A stretch of 64,000 nucleotides of DNA from an uncultured Acidimicrobiales bacterium (GCA_937922045.1 CAKZXA010000034.1:1-64000), one strand, 5' to 3'; positions 1 through 8,499 are shown, counted from the first letter of the stretch. Numbers and translations are program-made. Notes: generated from the letters alone by a model not told the origin.

Positions 1-936
1 GTTCGCTACGACAAGAGTACTGCCGATCGAGGATCCCGCTATGTCGAGGACCGGCGAGACGGCCGACGACGCAGTGGTGGCGGAGGAGGTGGCTTTGGTG
101 GCGGCAAGTCGGTCGGTCTCGGCGGCCTTCTGATCGCCCTGGTACTAGGCGTCCTAGGTTTTGGTGACGTCTTCGGTGGTTCAGGCGGGTTTCAGCTCGA
201 CAACCAAGCCTTCCCCGAGAGCAGCGCTGGCTCAGTTGGCGCAGGTACTGGTTCGCAGATCGTCGATCCTGAATCGGACAGTACGGACTACATGAAGTTC
301 CTGATGATCGATATTCAGGAGACGTGGGACGAGTACTTCGAACGAGCAGGCATCAACTACCAGCCGACATCCCTGGTCATCTTTGACGACGTTGTGGCTA
401 CGGGTTGTGGCCAGGCCACCTCGGCCGTTGGCCCCTTCTACTGTCCGGCGCCAGGCGACAACAAGGTCTATGTGGATTTCGCCTTCTTCGATGAGTTGGC
501 CTCGCCTCGTTTTGGCGCCAGTGGCGACTTTGCTCAGGCCTACGTCATAGCGCATGAGGTCGGCCATCATCTGCAGTCCATACTCGGTATCAGTGACGCT
601 GTTCGCCAAGCGCAAAACAACGACCCCGGCAACAAGAACGAGTACTCGATCAGGCAAGAGCTTCAGGCTGATTGCTTCGCTGGCGTTTGGGCCTATTCGG
701 CCAACAGGCGACTCACAGAGGAGACCGGCCAACCTATCATCGAGCCGGGCGACATCGAAGAAGGGCTTACTGCCGCGGCCGCGGTTGGCGATGATCGAAT
801 CCAGGCCCAGGCCGGAATGACGGTGAACCCACATACCTGGACTCATGGATCGGCTGCCCAGCGGATGACGTGGTTCCGTGTCGGCTTCGACAATGGTGAT
901 CCCGAGCTTTGTGACACGTTCGCTGGCGACGCCTAG
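1..936 (+). CDS. Neutral zinc metallopeptidase, YpfJ/KPN_02809 family (5' truncated)
   Basis: The reading frame is open from base 1, so the start codon lies just outside the window. Only a codon or two is probably missing, because the visible N-terminus (VRYDKS, then VEDRR and a glycine-rich stretch) is how this family begins. A hydrophobic segment at about residues 41-53 should anchor the protein, leaving the peptidase domain outside the cytoplasm. The zinc-binding HEVGH motif is at bases 553-567 (residues 185-189 of the visible frame). A likely third ligand, Glu220, sits in RQELQADCF. Substrates of this family are not well defined. The start at 292 is only an internal methionine and would remove the anchor. 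Family assignment is confident; the function is generic. Confidence 0.88.
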   Translation, partial: VRYDKSTADRGSRYVEDRRDGRRRSGGGGGGFGGGKSVGLGGLLIALVLGVLGFGDVFGGSGGFQLDNQAFPESSAGSVGAGTGSQIVDPESDSTDYMKFLMIDIQETWDEYFERAGINYQPTSLVIFDDVVATGCGQATSAVGPFYCPAPGDNKVYVDFAFFDELASPRFGASGDFAQAYVIAHEVGHHLQSILGISDAVRQAQNNDPGNKNEYSIRQELQADCFAGVWAYSANRRLTEETGQPIIEPGDIEEGLTAAAAVGDDRIQAQAGMTVNPHTWTHGSAAQRMTWFRVGFDNGDPELCDTFAGDA

Positions 937-969
937 ACCGCCTCGATCGATCTGCTTCAGCACCGCCCT

Positions 970-1605
970 GTGAGACTTCCAAGCTGGCTAGCCGACGCTG
1001 TCGTCGCCGGGTGGGAGCGTCTTGGCACAGCGGCGGCCATTACAAGAGACTCGAATCGCAGTGATCGGTTCGCCGATTTCGGCGCCGGTTCAATGATCTG
1101 TTTCCCGGCCGCCGCCTTGTTTGGCGAGTCGGGAATCAGGATCGGTGACGACACGCTGATCGGGCCGTACATCTCGATCAGCGCCGGAATGGCGCCCAGC
1201 CAGTCGCTGCTATCAGACCGGATCGTCGATATCGGGAACCGCTGTCTCATCGGACGTGGCAGCAGCATTGTGGGGCATCTGTCCATCCGGATCGAGGATG
1301 ACGTCTACTTCGGTCCGAACGTCTATGTGACCGATCAGAACCACGGTCACACCGACCTAGCGGTACCGATCGGCCATCAGTCGGCGCCTGAGAAGCCTGT
1401 CAGTATCGGCGCCGGATCATGGATCGGAACAAACGCCGTGATCCTGCCCGGTGTTAGCATCGGCCGCCACGTGGTTGTCGGCGCTGGCTCTATCGTGACC
1501 GGTGATCTGCCTGATTTCTCGATCGCAGCTGGGGTGCCGGCTCGTGTGGTCGGCTCACAGCTTGACGACCCCGATCTTGGCCCGGCACCGCTCGCTGCGC
1601 CATAG
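970..1605 (+). CDS. Hexapeptide-repeat acyltransferase (left-handed beta-helix)
   Basis: This 211-residue protein has repeated I/V-G-x-x imperfect hexapeptides (IRIGDDTLIG, VDIGNRCLIG, VSIGAGSWIG, SIGRHVVVGAG), typical of trimeric left-handed beta-helix acyltransferases that use acetyl-CoA or another acyl-CoA. A mid-protein loop NHGHTD supplies the histidines expected near the active site of the Maa/WbbJ-like group. It ends with IAAGVPARVVG, the usual C-terminal signature of sugar O-acetyltransferases. The start is GTG at 970, 33 bases after the peptidase stop and with no clear Shine-Dalgarno sequence. The acceptor is probably a sugar or surface polysaccharide, but the neighbours do not say which. 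Confidence 0.85.
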   Translation: MRLPSWLADAVVAGWERLGTAAAITRDSNRSDRFADFGAGSMICFPAAALFGESGIRIGDDTLIGPYISISAGMAPSQSLLSDRIVDIGNRCLIGRGSSIVGHLSIRIEDDVYFGPNVYVTDQNHGHTDLAVPIGHQSAPEKPVSIGAGSWIGTNAVILPGVSIGRHVVVGAGSIVTGDLPDFSIAAGVPARVVGSQLDDPDLGPAPLAAP

Positions 1606-1679
1606 CCGGTTACGTCGAGTGCAGATGCGACGAGCTCCTGCAGGTGCATCCCGTGGCAGATTGAACAGTCAGCGTGGAG

Positions 1680-2627
1680 CTAGATGCCGACGAGGGCCGT
1701 TGCGATGTCGGCTGCTACGACGGCATTGTTCTCGGCTAAGGCCAGATTCGCGATCACGGTGCGGCCGTCGCTGGCGGCAGCGAGCTCACCGAGAATTGCC
1801 GGTGTTACGCCGGGCCCGACTGGAGCGTCGGCTCCGGAGGACCCGGTCAGTCCATCACCAACGCCGGCCTGAGCCAACGCCACGTCTACAAGTTCGAGAA
1901 GTTCTTCATAGGCGAATCCCGCGGCCGCCGGAATCGGATTGGCCACAACGAGGCCGCCGCCGCCACTGGCCCAATGGGCATTGGCAATTGCGGCCACCTC
2001 TTGGGGGCTGTCGGCGGTTACGTGGAGCTTTATGCCGCTTCGCGGCGCGTGGAAGGCCGGGAACTCATCGGTTTGATAGCCGATCACGGGAACGGACATC
2101 GTTTCGAGGTACTCAACAGTGCGGTTCAAGTCGAGGAAGACTTTCGCCCCTGCGGTTACGGTGATAACCGGGTGGCGGGCCAGAGCGGGTAGGTCAGCGC
2201 TGATGTCGCCGGTCACCTCGGCATTGCGGTGGACTCCGCCGATGCCACCAGTGGCGAAAACCCGCACACCGCAGTGGGCGGCGAGAGCCACCGTGGCCGA
2301 AACTGTTGTTGCCCCGTAAGGGATGCCACGGGCAATGGCCACGCCGAGGTCGCGTGATGCAATCTTGGCCGCTGGTCCGCAGATGCGTTCATCATGCTCG
2401 CGCCCAACGCCTACCCGAGCTACCCCGTCGAGTACAGCGGTTAACGCCGGCGTGACGCTGCGAGACGTGAGGGCATCATTGACCCGTTGCAACGCCTCCC
2501 GATTAGATGGGCTCGGAAGCCCGAGTTCGGAAAAGATCGTGCTTTCCAAGGCCACAACCGGCGTGTTGTTCGCCAATGCCTCGGCCACATTGGGCGCAAC
2601 CTTGATGCTGGCCCCCAAGGCGGTCAT
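1680..2627 (-). CDS. psuG: Pseudouridine-5'-phosphate glycosidase
   Basis: PsuG reversibly cleaves pseudouridine 5'-phosphate to uracil and ribose 5-phosphate, allowing salvage of this RNA-derived C-nucleoside. The 315 residues match the usual family length. The expected active-site positions are visible: Glu28 in ALEST, Lys88 in AAKIASRD, Asp141 in GDISADL and Lys162 in AGAKVFLDL. FATGGIGGVHR and GYQTDEFPAF are family signatures. The usual partner, a PfkB-type pseudouridine kinase (PsuK), is not adjacent: the next minus-strand gene upstream is a small lipoprotein. Either the kinase is elsewhere or the phosphorylated substrate arises by another route. It converges on the acyltransferase. Confidence 0.92.
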   Translation of the reverse strand: MTALGASIKVAPNVAEALANNTPVVALESTIFSELGLPSPSNREALQRVNDALTSRSVTPALTAVLDGVARVGVGREHDERICGPAAKIASRDLGVAIARGIPYGATTVSATVALAAHCGVRVFATGGIGGVHRNAEVTGDISADLPALARHPVITVTAGAKVFLDLNRTVEYLETMSVPVIGYQTDEFPAFHAPRSGIKLHVTADSPQEVAAIANAHWASGGGGLVVANPIPAAAGFAYEELLELVDVALAQAGVGDGLTGSSGADAPVGPGVTPAILGELAAASDGRTVIANLALAENNAVVAADIATALVGI

Positions 2628-2636
2628 TTCTCTCGC

Positions 2637-2939
2637 CTATCCAGCACAGATGATCGCCGCTTCGGTCACGAGCGGCTCTATACGATCCTGCTCAGCAGCG
2701 AGCACTTTGGGTTGGTCGAAGTTCTCAGCCAATCCTTCGAGCGTCGTATCGGAAAGCTCAGCATCGAGGAGGCGTTCAGAGATGCACGTCGCTTCCTCAT
2801 TGGTCAGATTGATTGACGGGTCGGCATCGGCCGCCCGAATTATCGAGTTGGTGAGATCTTCGCCCGTCGGCCTGCTCGCGCACCCTCCGGCCACGAGGAC
2901 TGAAACCACCGCAACTACTGTGATGAACGTCCGCGACAT
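2637..2939 (-). CDS. Small putative lipoprotein
   Basis: This 100-residue protein starts with MSRTFITVV, a hydrophobic run and a lipobox-like VAGGC at about residues 16-20, so it is probably lipid-anchored on the outside of the membrane. The mature part is acidic and contains two further cysteines (EATCISE and AAIICAG), which could form a disulfide. I chose ATG at 2937-2939 because GGAGAAG precedes it at good spacing. An upstream in-frame start at 3044 would put about 35 unlikely residues before the signal peptide. It lies 9 bases upstream of psuG, so the two may be co-transcribed. I do not recognise a family. Confidence 0.7.
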   Translation of the reverse strand: MSRTFITVVAVVSVLVAGGCASRPTGEDLTNSIIRAADADPSINLTNEEATCISERLLDAELSDTTLEGLAENFDQPKVLAAEQDRIEPLVTEAAIICAG

Positions 2940-3102
2940 GTCTTCTCCATCGTAGTCAATCCACCCAGCCCCATACCCGGCGTAGATCTGCCCCTGAACA
3001 ATAGCGCGAATGCGACGCCTTTCAGCCGGACCGGACGATTGCAAACGAACTGCTGCACCGTCACGGGTTCCTCAGCAGATGGACTTGAGATAGGTTGCTG
3101 GA

Positions 3103-4554
3103 ATGAGCCCCGATGAAATCTGCTACCTATCGGCACGATCCATGGCCGAGCTCGTTCGCCAAGGTGAGCTCTCGGCTAGCGAGCTGCTAACCATTCATCT
3201 CGACCGTGTGGCCACCCGGGATGGCGAGCTCAACGCAATCGTTGCCCTAGAGGCCGATCGAGCGCGGCGTGAAGCTGAAGCCGTCGATGCGAACTCTGGA
3301 GAGATCGCTCCCCTGCGCGGGGTTCCCATCACGGTGAAAGACTCCTTCATGATCGAGGGTGGAACGACGACATCAGGAGCCCCCGAGTACGCCGACTTTA
3401 CGGCCGACCACGATGCGGCAGCAGTAGCCGCCCTCCGCTCAGCTGGCGCTATTCCTTACGGCAAATCGAACCTTCCGATCTACGCCGGCGATGTGCAAAG
3501 CTTTAACGACGTCTTTGGCACGACCAATAATCCGTGGGACCTCGGACGTTCTCCCGGCGGGAGCTCAGGTGGCTCGGCGGCCTCGCTCGCTGCCGGTTTC
3601 ACACCGCTGGAGATCGGTAGCGACATCGCTGGCTCGATCCGTAACCCCGCGGCCGCTTGCGGGGTAGTCGGACACAAGCCCAGCTACGGGATTGTCTCCG
3701 GTCGTGGCCAGATACCCGGGCCGCCTGGGACTTTGACGCAGGCCGACATTGCCGTGGTCGGCCCCATGGCTCGCACCGTCGATGATTGCAGCCTGGCCTT
3801 GGAGCTGATGGTCGCTCCCGATCCCTGGATGGAGAAGGCTTGGACGGTCTCGCTACCGCCACCACGAACCCAGGAGCCGAGCTCCCTTCGGGTCGCGGTA
3901 TGGGCCACCGACGACTACTGTGCGGTCGATCCTGAAATCGAGCAGGCGATTCGACGGGTTGCGGGCGACCTCGAGTCGGCGGGTGCTCGCGTCGACCACG
4001 AAGCCAGACCGGACGGATTCGATTTTGCCAAGGCTGACCGAACGTTCGATCAGCTTCTCGGGGCCGCCCTATCAGGGGGCTGGCCCGCAGCCGAGCTTGA
4101 AGAGATGGCAGCTCGAGAGGCTCAGGGAGAAGTGGTCGGCGGGGAGTTGGGCATCGCAGGTGCGACGCTGCGACATCGTGGCTGGTTATCGGCCAACGAA
4201 CGTCGTCTCCAGATGAGAGCTCGTTGGGCGGATTTCTTCCGAAACTGGGATGTTCTCTTGGCACCGATCTCGCCCACTGTCGCCATTCCCCATGATCACA
4301 GTCACCCGATGAGCGACCGGACCATCATGGTCGCTGGAGAGCAACGACCCTACACGTCCCAAATGCAGTGGATGGGCCTGTTTGGCGTGGTCTGGCTGCC
4401 TGCGACCGCAGTGCCGATCGGGCTTCACTCCGACGGGCTACCGATGGCGCTTCAGGTGGTTGGGCCCTACCTGGAAGACAACACGTGTCTTGCGGCGGCC
4501 AGTCTGATCGAGGGTCTAGACGGCTGCGGGTTCCAGCGCCCTCCTGGCTGGTAG
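3103..4554 (+). CDS. Amidase, amidase-signature family (GatA-like)
   Basis: This 483-residue enzyme hydrolyses an amide bond with a Ser-cisSer-Lys triad. Lys79 lies in ITVKDSF, the cis-Ser (154 or 155) in PGGSSGG, and the nucleophile Ser178 in GSDIAGSIRNPAA, which fits the family consensus closely. The length suits a stand-alone amidase. No gatB or gatC is nearby, so a role in Asn/Gln-tRNA amidation is unlikely. The substrate cannot be read from the sequence. It is divergent from the lipoprotein gene across 163 bases that should hold both promoters. Confidence 0.9.
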   Translation: MSPDEICYLSARSMAELVRQGELSASELLTIHLDRVATRDGELNAIVALEADRARREAEAVDANSGEIAPLRGVPITVKDSFMIEGGTTTSGAPEYADFTADHDAAAVAALRSAGAIPYGKSNLPIYAGDVQSFNDVFGTTNNPWDLGRSPGGSSGGSAASLAAGFTPLEIGSDIAGSIRNPAAACGVVGHKPSYGIVSGRGQIPGPPGTLTQADIAVVGPMARTVDDCSLALELMVAPDPWMEKAWTVSLPPPRTQEPSSLRVAVWATDDYCAVDPEIEQAIRRVAGDLESAGARVDHEARPDGFDFAKADRTFDQLLGAALSGGWPAAELEEMAAREAQGEVVGGELGIAGATLRHRGWLSANERRLQMRARWADFFRNWDVLLAPISPTVAIPHDHSHPMSDRTIMVAGEQRPYTSQMQWMGLFGVVWLPATAVPIGLHSDGLPMALQVVGPYLEDNTCLAAASLIEGLDGCGFQRPPGW

Positions 4555-4587
4555 CAGACAGCCCCGACATCGCTGCCCGAGGTGGCC

Positions 4588-5019
4588 TTAGGCATCCGTC
4601 GTGTCGAGCGCTCCTAGAAGCCGATCGACGAACTCGGTCGCATCACCTTTGAGGTCTTTGCGATGGATGGCGTAGCCGCCGATCACCTCGCCGCCTCGGC
4701 GAGAGACGATGGTGCTCAGCTTGTCGAGGGTCTTGCCCATGTTGATGGCATAGGTGCAGTAGACGGCGGCCTTCTTGCCATCGATTCTCGGCATTTTCTG
4801 CAACCGCCCAGCCCGTCCTGGCCGTTGACCGGCGAAGACGAGGCCGTCGGTCCAGCTGCCAACGATGACGAGCTCAGCCTCGGAGAGGGCTTGCATGTCG
4901 ATCTCGGTGATCGGGCAGGCAACAGCCGCTATACCAGCCGAGCTCAGCTCCTGGGCGATCAGTTGACCGGCGAGCTTGGTGTTGCCGGTGAGACTTTCGT
5001 AGACGACGACAGCTTTCAT
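4588..5019 (-). CDS. Flavodoxin-like FMN protein
   Basis: This 143-residue single-domain protein has the flavodoxin phosphate loop at its N-terminus (ESLTGNTK, about residues 8-15) after a beta strand MKAVVVY, and a second strand ELVIVGSWTDGL where the isoalloxazine ring would sit. It should bind FMN and carry electrons or act as a small quinone or disulfide reductase. It is divergent, across 90 bases, from the SelW-like selenoprotein gene, so the pair may form a small redox locus with a shared promoter region. That link is inferred from position only. Confidence 0.85.
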   Translation of the reverse strand: MKAVVVYESLTGNTKLAGQLIAQELSSAGIAAVACPITEIDMQALSEAELVIVGSWTDGLVFAGQRPGRAGRLQKMPRIDGKKAAVYCTYAINMGKTLDKLSTIVSRRGGEVIGGYAIHRKDLKGDATEFVDRLLGALDTTDA

Positions 5020-5109
5020 GTCACCAGACTAACCGATGCCTCGGTCTTCGAAGCGACTTGGGGCCGCCCTCGGACCCCATCCCAACACGAACCCGCTAGT
5101 CTCGGAGCT

Positions 5110-5379
5110 ATGAACTACATCGTGGATATCACCTACTGCGTTCCTTGAGACTATTCCGAGTACGCCGTGAGCGTAACGAAGGATCTGCTCCAGAACTACC
5201 AGAACGTGATCGAAGATCTTCGTCTTCATACCGGCGATAAGGGCGTCTTTGATGTGGCCGTGAATGGTCACGTCTTGTACAGCAAGGCTGAAACCGGTCG
5301 CCATGTTGAGGACGGCGAAGTGTTGCGCCTCTTCACCGAACATGTCGGGGCTGACGTGCCGCGCTTTCCTCGCGGCTAG
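5110..5379 (+). CDS. SelW/Rdx-family selenoprotein with Cys-Val-Pro-Sec motif (in-frame TGA = Sec13)
   Basis: Read from ATG 5110 the frame runs MNYIVDITYCVP, meets TGA at 5146-5148, and continues open to TAG at 5377-5379. With TGA read as selenocysteine it gives 89 residues with the SelW/SelT/Rdx fold pattern: a first beta strand, then CxxU at Cys10-Sec13 where most homologues have CxxC or CxxU, then helix DLLQNYQNVIE, then GVFDVAVNGHVLYSK, then a C-terminal helix. The continued homology after TGA and the exact position of TGA in the redox motif argue against a pseudogene. A SECIS-like hairpin follows. The Shine-Dalgarno sequence (GGAG at 5104-5107) is unusually close to ATG. Such proteins are thioredoxin-like thiol oxidoreductases. 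The genome must encode SelA, SelB, SelD and tRNA-Sec for this to work. Confidence 0.85.
5146..5175 (+). promoter_or_regulatory. Candidate bacterial SECIS element with its UGA codon
   Basis: Directly after the in-frame TGA there is a perfect 5-bp stem, TACGC (5161-5165) with GCGTA (5171-5175), closing the 5-base loop CGTGA. The loop begins 17 bases after the TGA and has G as its second base. This fits the general bacterial SECIS rules as I know them: a loop about 16-37 nt after UGA and a G in the first two loop positions. TCC (5155-5157) and GGA (5181-5183) could add an outer helix. SelB would bind here to recode UGA. The structure was found by eye, not by folding. Confidence 0.65.
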
Positions 5380-5388
5380 GAGCCTAGT

Positions 5389-6204
5389 TTGCGGATCGAG
5401 GTCGACGAGCCGGACGATCCCCAGATAGCAGTTTTCCAAGGTCTACGTGATCACGTCTTGCGTCGACAGCGCGAGCAGCCTAACGGTGACATGGCTGGGG
5501 TCTTCGTAGCGGAAGGAGATCTCGTCGTCGAGCGTGCCTTGGCTGCTGGCTACGAGTTGCTTTCGGTGCTGATCGATGGGAAGCGCACAAAGGCTTTGCC
5601 GGATGCGATCCATCCAGATGTACCCATCTACGCCTGCACCCCCGGCGTACTCCAGCGCATAACCGGCTACCACCTCCACCGAGGCATGTTGGCCTGCTTC
5701 AAGCGCAGCGAGTTGCTCGGCTTGGACGAGGCGTTGGGATCGAGTCGTTCGATCCTTGTGCTGGAGGCGATCAACAACCCAACGAATCTCGGCGTCATTC
5801 TTCGATGCGCGGCGGCGCTTGGCATCGAGGCCTTCGTCCTCGATCGCACCTGCTGCGATCCCCTCTACCGACGATGCTGCCGCGTGTCGATGGGTGAGGC
5901 TTTTGCACTCCCCTATACCCGGCTCGGCAACTTTCCGGAGAGTTTGGATGCGCTCCGCGATGCCGGTTTCAGACTCCTTGCCCTCACTCCGGGAGAAGGC
6001 GCCTACCCAATTGATGAGCTGAAGGTAGCCGCTGATGAACGCGTCGCTCTTGTGCTCGGTTCAGAGGGGCCCGGACTAACCCCAGCAACGATGGAAGCCT
6101 GTGATGATCTGGTGCGGATACCGATGTCGGGCACGGTGGACTCGATCAATGTTGGATCGGCGGCGGCGGTCGCCTTCTACGCGCTGGGAAGCGCTCGCCG
6201 CTAG
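5389..6204 (+). CDS. SpoU/TrmH-family RNA 2'-O-methyltransferase
   Basis: This 271-residue protein is a SPOUT-fold rRNA or tRNA ribose methyltransferase using S-adenosylmethionine. The three family motifs are visible: NPTNLGVILRCAAALG (motif 1), VLGSEGPGL (motif 2) and IPMSGTVDSINVGSAAAVAFY (motif 3, the SAM-binding knot). About 120 residues precede the catalytic domain and probably form the substrate-binding domain. The start is TTG at 5389. AGGAG at 5378-5382 overlaps the stop codon of the selenoprotein gene, so translation of the two is probably coupled. The target nucleotide is not evident. Confidence 0.9.
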   Translation: MRIEVDEPDDPQIAVFQGLRDHVLRRQREQPNGDMAGVFVAEGDLVVERALAAGYELLSVLIDGKRTKALPDAIHPDVPIYACTPGVLQRITGYHLHRGMLACFKRSELLGLDEALGSSRSILVLEAINNPTNLGVILRCAAALGIEAFVLDRTCCDPLYRRCCRVSMGEAFALPYTRLGNFPESLDALRDAGFRLLALTPGEGAYPIDELKVAADERVALVLGSEGPGLTPATMEACDDLVRIPMSGTVDSINVGSAAAVAFYALGSARR

Positions 6205-6211
6205 GGCCACG

Positions 6212-6622
6212 TCAAAGGCCGGCCACAACCGGCCTAAACCGGCTGACGGAGCGGCTGCGATACTGGGCCTTCGACCAGCGACTGGCTGGAGCTCCGGCTA
6301 AGCACTCGAAGTCGATCGATCCTCCGCCGGGAAAATCCACATGAACCTGGCTAGGTCCGAGTCTTGGCGCCGACGACGTGAATCGCAGCTCCCGATTCGG
6401 CCACTCCACATCAACCGATGGACGTGAGAAGGGCCAGCGGCGTCTGACGACCAGCAGGCGACGGTCGGTCAAGATGAGCATCGCACGCGAACCAAGAGCG
6501 ATTGGCAGGGCGGCCAACGAAGGCTGTGTAGCCTCGACGGGCCGGACCTGTGTAGCAATATGAACAGTCTCGGTCGAACCGAGAAATCGGCGACGGACTG
6601 TTTCGAGCTGCTTGTCGAACAA
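6212..6622 (-). CDS. Small PH-like domain protein, function unknown
   Basis: This is a 136-residue soluble protein. The stretch SRAMLILTDRRLLVVRRR followed by alternating strands (VDVEWPNRELRF, VHVDFPGGGSIDF) resembles bacterial PH-like domains that begin with a 'vvTdrRll' strand pair. No catalytic residues are recognisable. The start is TTG at 6620-6622, supported by CAGGAG 8 bases upstream. The next in-frame methionine is too far inside. It follows the membrane redox operon in the same direction after a gap of about 100 bases and ends 7 bases before the convergent methyltransferase stop. The fold assignment is tentative. Confidence 0.65.
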   Translation of the reverse strand: MFDKQLETVRRRFLGSTETVHIATQVRPVEATQPSLAALPIALGSRAMLILTDRRLLVVRRRWPFSRPSVDVEWPNRELRFTSSAPRLGPSQVHVDFPGGGSIDFECLAGAPASRWSKAQYRSRSVSRFRPVVAGL

Positions 6623-6724
6623 GGGGTGACTCCTGGCGCCTCACACCACATGGTGGAGATCGGTCATGCCCGAGCCGTTCTGCTCCAAACCTTGTTTTAG
6701 TCGACGGTCAGGGCGTTGTCGACA

Positions 6725-7486
6725 TTATCGCTGCGGTTCTGAACGGGGAGCCTGCCGTTCAAGGCGCGATGCCGGTGGGGAGGGTCGCGAAACCAGGCGC
6801 TCAGGGTGCGAAAGGCCATGAGGTCGAGGCGGCGGACGCTGCGCCTGGTTCGGGCTGGGTTGGTAGCGGTCGGGAGGCTCCCGGTCGACGGCCTCCGCCT
6901 CATGGCGCCAGTCGAAGTCGTCGCTCAGGCCGGCGTCGTAGTCGGCGACATGTTCTCGGTGTCGAAACAGGCGGGCGCCTACCACCAGGCACAAGGCGGC
7001 GAGAATAGAGACTCCTACGGCCAGCAACGCTCGGTTGGAAGCATCCGAACCGGCCCAAACGCCATGGACCGTCGCCAACACGAATGCCACGAGGGAGCTC
7101 AGGTGGATGCGATGCCAGAGCTTCGGAGGTAATCGCTTCTTCAGGAGCGATGAGACCTGGACGACAGCGAGCAACCAGGCGGCTAGCACACCAAGAGCTA
7201 GCGACGTGGCGTCGAGGCCGGGTACCTCGGCCTGCCACGGAACAATGAGGTCAGCGAACCGAAACCGGACGAACTCATCGAGCCAAAGACTCGCCATATG
7301 CAACAGGAGAAAGGCGAGCGTCATCGAGCTAAGAAAGCGATGAAGATCGGTAAGCCAGGGCACGGTTGGCTTGACGCCAAGGAGCCGCGACGACGTCAGG
7401 GAACCAGCGAATATCGATGCTGCTGCGGCCAGCCAAGAGACGATCGCCGATGACCGGGTCATGTACCAGAAGAACTGATCAGACAT
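6725..7486 (-). CDS. Ferric-reductase-like haem membrane protein
   Basis: This 253-residue protein has about five hydrophobic helices in its first 185 residues and a charged, proline-rich cytoplasmic tail. Conserved histidines sit in pairs on two helices (LHRFLSS and LLHMASLW; WHRIHLSS and TVHGVW), as expected for two b-type haems in the ferric-reductase transmembrane domain family. No FAD or NADPH domain follows, so electrons must come from or go to a partner. The start at 7486 overlaps the stop of the apbE gene by 8 bases, so the two are translationally coupled. A role in trans-membrane electron transfer, perhaps to an ApbE-flavinylated protein, is inferred. Confidence 0.82.
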   Translation of the reverse strand: MSDQFFWYMTRSSAIVSWLAAAASIFAGSLTSSRLLGVKPTVPWLTDLHRFLSSMTLAFLLLHMASLWLDEFVRFRFADLIVPWQAEVPGLDATSLALGVLAAWLLAVVQVSSLLKKRLPPKLWHRIHLSSLVAFVLATVHGVWAGSDASNRALLAVGVSILAALCLVVGARLFRHREHVADYDAGLSDDFDWRHEAEAVDREPPDRYQPSPNQAQRPPPRPHGLSHPERLVSRPSPPASRLERQAPRSEPQR

Positions 7487-8498
7487 CGCAAAGCCCTTGG
7501 CTGTCTAAACGCTCAACGGCGCTCCCGGCAGCCAGAAAAGGCTCCAAACCTGGCAGGTGTACGATGCGGTCATCGGCGGTCACAACCAGGCCGGTGACGG
7601 CATTATCGGCCATCGTGCGTTGCGCACCGTCGAGTCCCTGGGCCAGCGTGTACTTCGTCAAGATTTCCGCCTGAACCGCGGTGGCAGCGACGATTGTGAC
7701 CGAGGCTAGATCGCTGTCCATCGGAGCGCCGGTGCGAGGGTTGCGGAGATGATGTTCGGCCCCTTGCGGGCCGTGCCAGCGCCGTTTGTGAACGGTCGAG
7801 CTACAAACAGCACCTTCACAGAGGCCGACGATCAGGGAGCCGCTATCGGCGCCATGGCTATGGCGCTGCCTGGTTTCGATCTGGATCGGCCAGCCGTTGG
7901 GCGTCGGGGGATGACCGCCAACTCGGATATCGCCGCCAACGGAGACCACGACACCGCTGGCTCCGGCTGCTAGTAGCTGTTCGACGGCTAGGTCGGCGGT
8001 GAAACCTTTAGCGATTCCGCCGAGATCAAGCTGTATGCCGTCGGCGAGCTCTATCGCTCCTAAAGCCGACCAAAGGCGAATACCGGCAGCCCCCGGGCAA
8101 GGAAGGTGCCTTGCCTCGGCGACCTCGGGAATCGTGGCACCACCCAAAGAGTCGAAGGGGCGGTCGTACCCAGCTGCCGTCATGCTCGATCCGACGGTGG
8201 GATCGAACCAGCCATCGGTTTGGTGCCACCCCTCAACGGCGATCTGTACGAGCCTGAAGGTCTCAGGTGAAACGATGCAGGGTCGATCGGCGACCCGGTT
8301 TAGTTGAGACAGCTCTGAGTCGGGCCGGAAGCGACTCCAACGTTGCTCGCACTCCTGCACGAGACGCTCGCCTTGATCACACAAGCTTACGAGGCGGGCG
8401 GGGTCAGCGTGAACCCAGATCTCAACCTCGGTACCCATCGCCTGGAACTCTCTAAGGTGCTCTACGACGCCGGACCGCTGGATCGCGGTTAGCGACAT
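7479..8498 (-). CDS. apbE: FAD:protein FMN transferase (ApbE)
   Basis: ApbE transfers FMN from FAD to a Thr or Ser of an acceptor protein, usually outside the cytoplasm. The 339 residues show the family pattern: FQAMGTEVEI near the N-terminus, an RFRPDSELSQLN segment, GWFDPTVG, the metal and FAD site around LDLGGIAKGFTAD, and VSVGGDIRV, followed by HHLRNPRTGAP and the C-terminal SVTIVAATAVQAEILTKY. No clear lipobox or long signal peptide is present, so its location is uncertain. It overlaps the downstream haem membrane protein and lies 1 base after the Ser/Thr-rich gene. I see no canonical acceptor motif (D-x-x-S/T-G-A-T) in either neighbour. Confidence 0.9.
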   Translation of the reverse strand: MSLTAIQRSGVVEHLREFQAMGTEVEIWVHADPARLVSLCDQGERLVQECEQRWSRFRPDSELSQLNRVADRPCIVSPETFRLVQIAVEGWHQTDGWFDPTVGSSMTAAGYDRPFDSLGGATIPEVAEARHLPCPGAAGIRLWSALGAIELADGIQLDLGGIAKGFTADLAVEQLLAAGASGVVVSVGGDIRVGGHPPTPNGWPIQIETRQRHSHGADSGSLIVGLCEGAVCSSTVHKRRWHGPQGAEHHLRNPRTGAPMDSDLASVTIVAATAVQAEILTKYTLAQGLDGAQRTMADNAVTGLVVTADDRIVHLPGLEPFLAAGSAVERLDSQGLCDV

Positions 8499-8499
8499 C

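Noticed and set aside
5167-5379. Separate 70-residue gene starting at GTG
   Set aside because: It lacks the first strand and CxxU motif, has no ribosome binding site, and is the C-terminal part of the selenoprotein frame from 5110.
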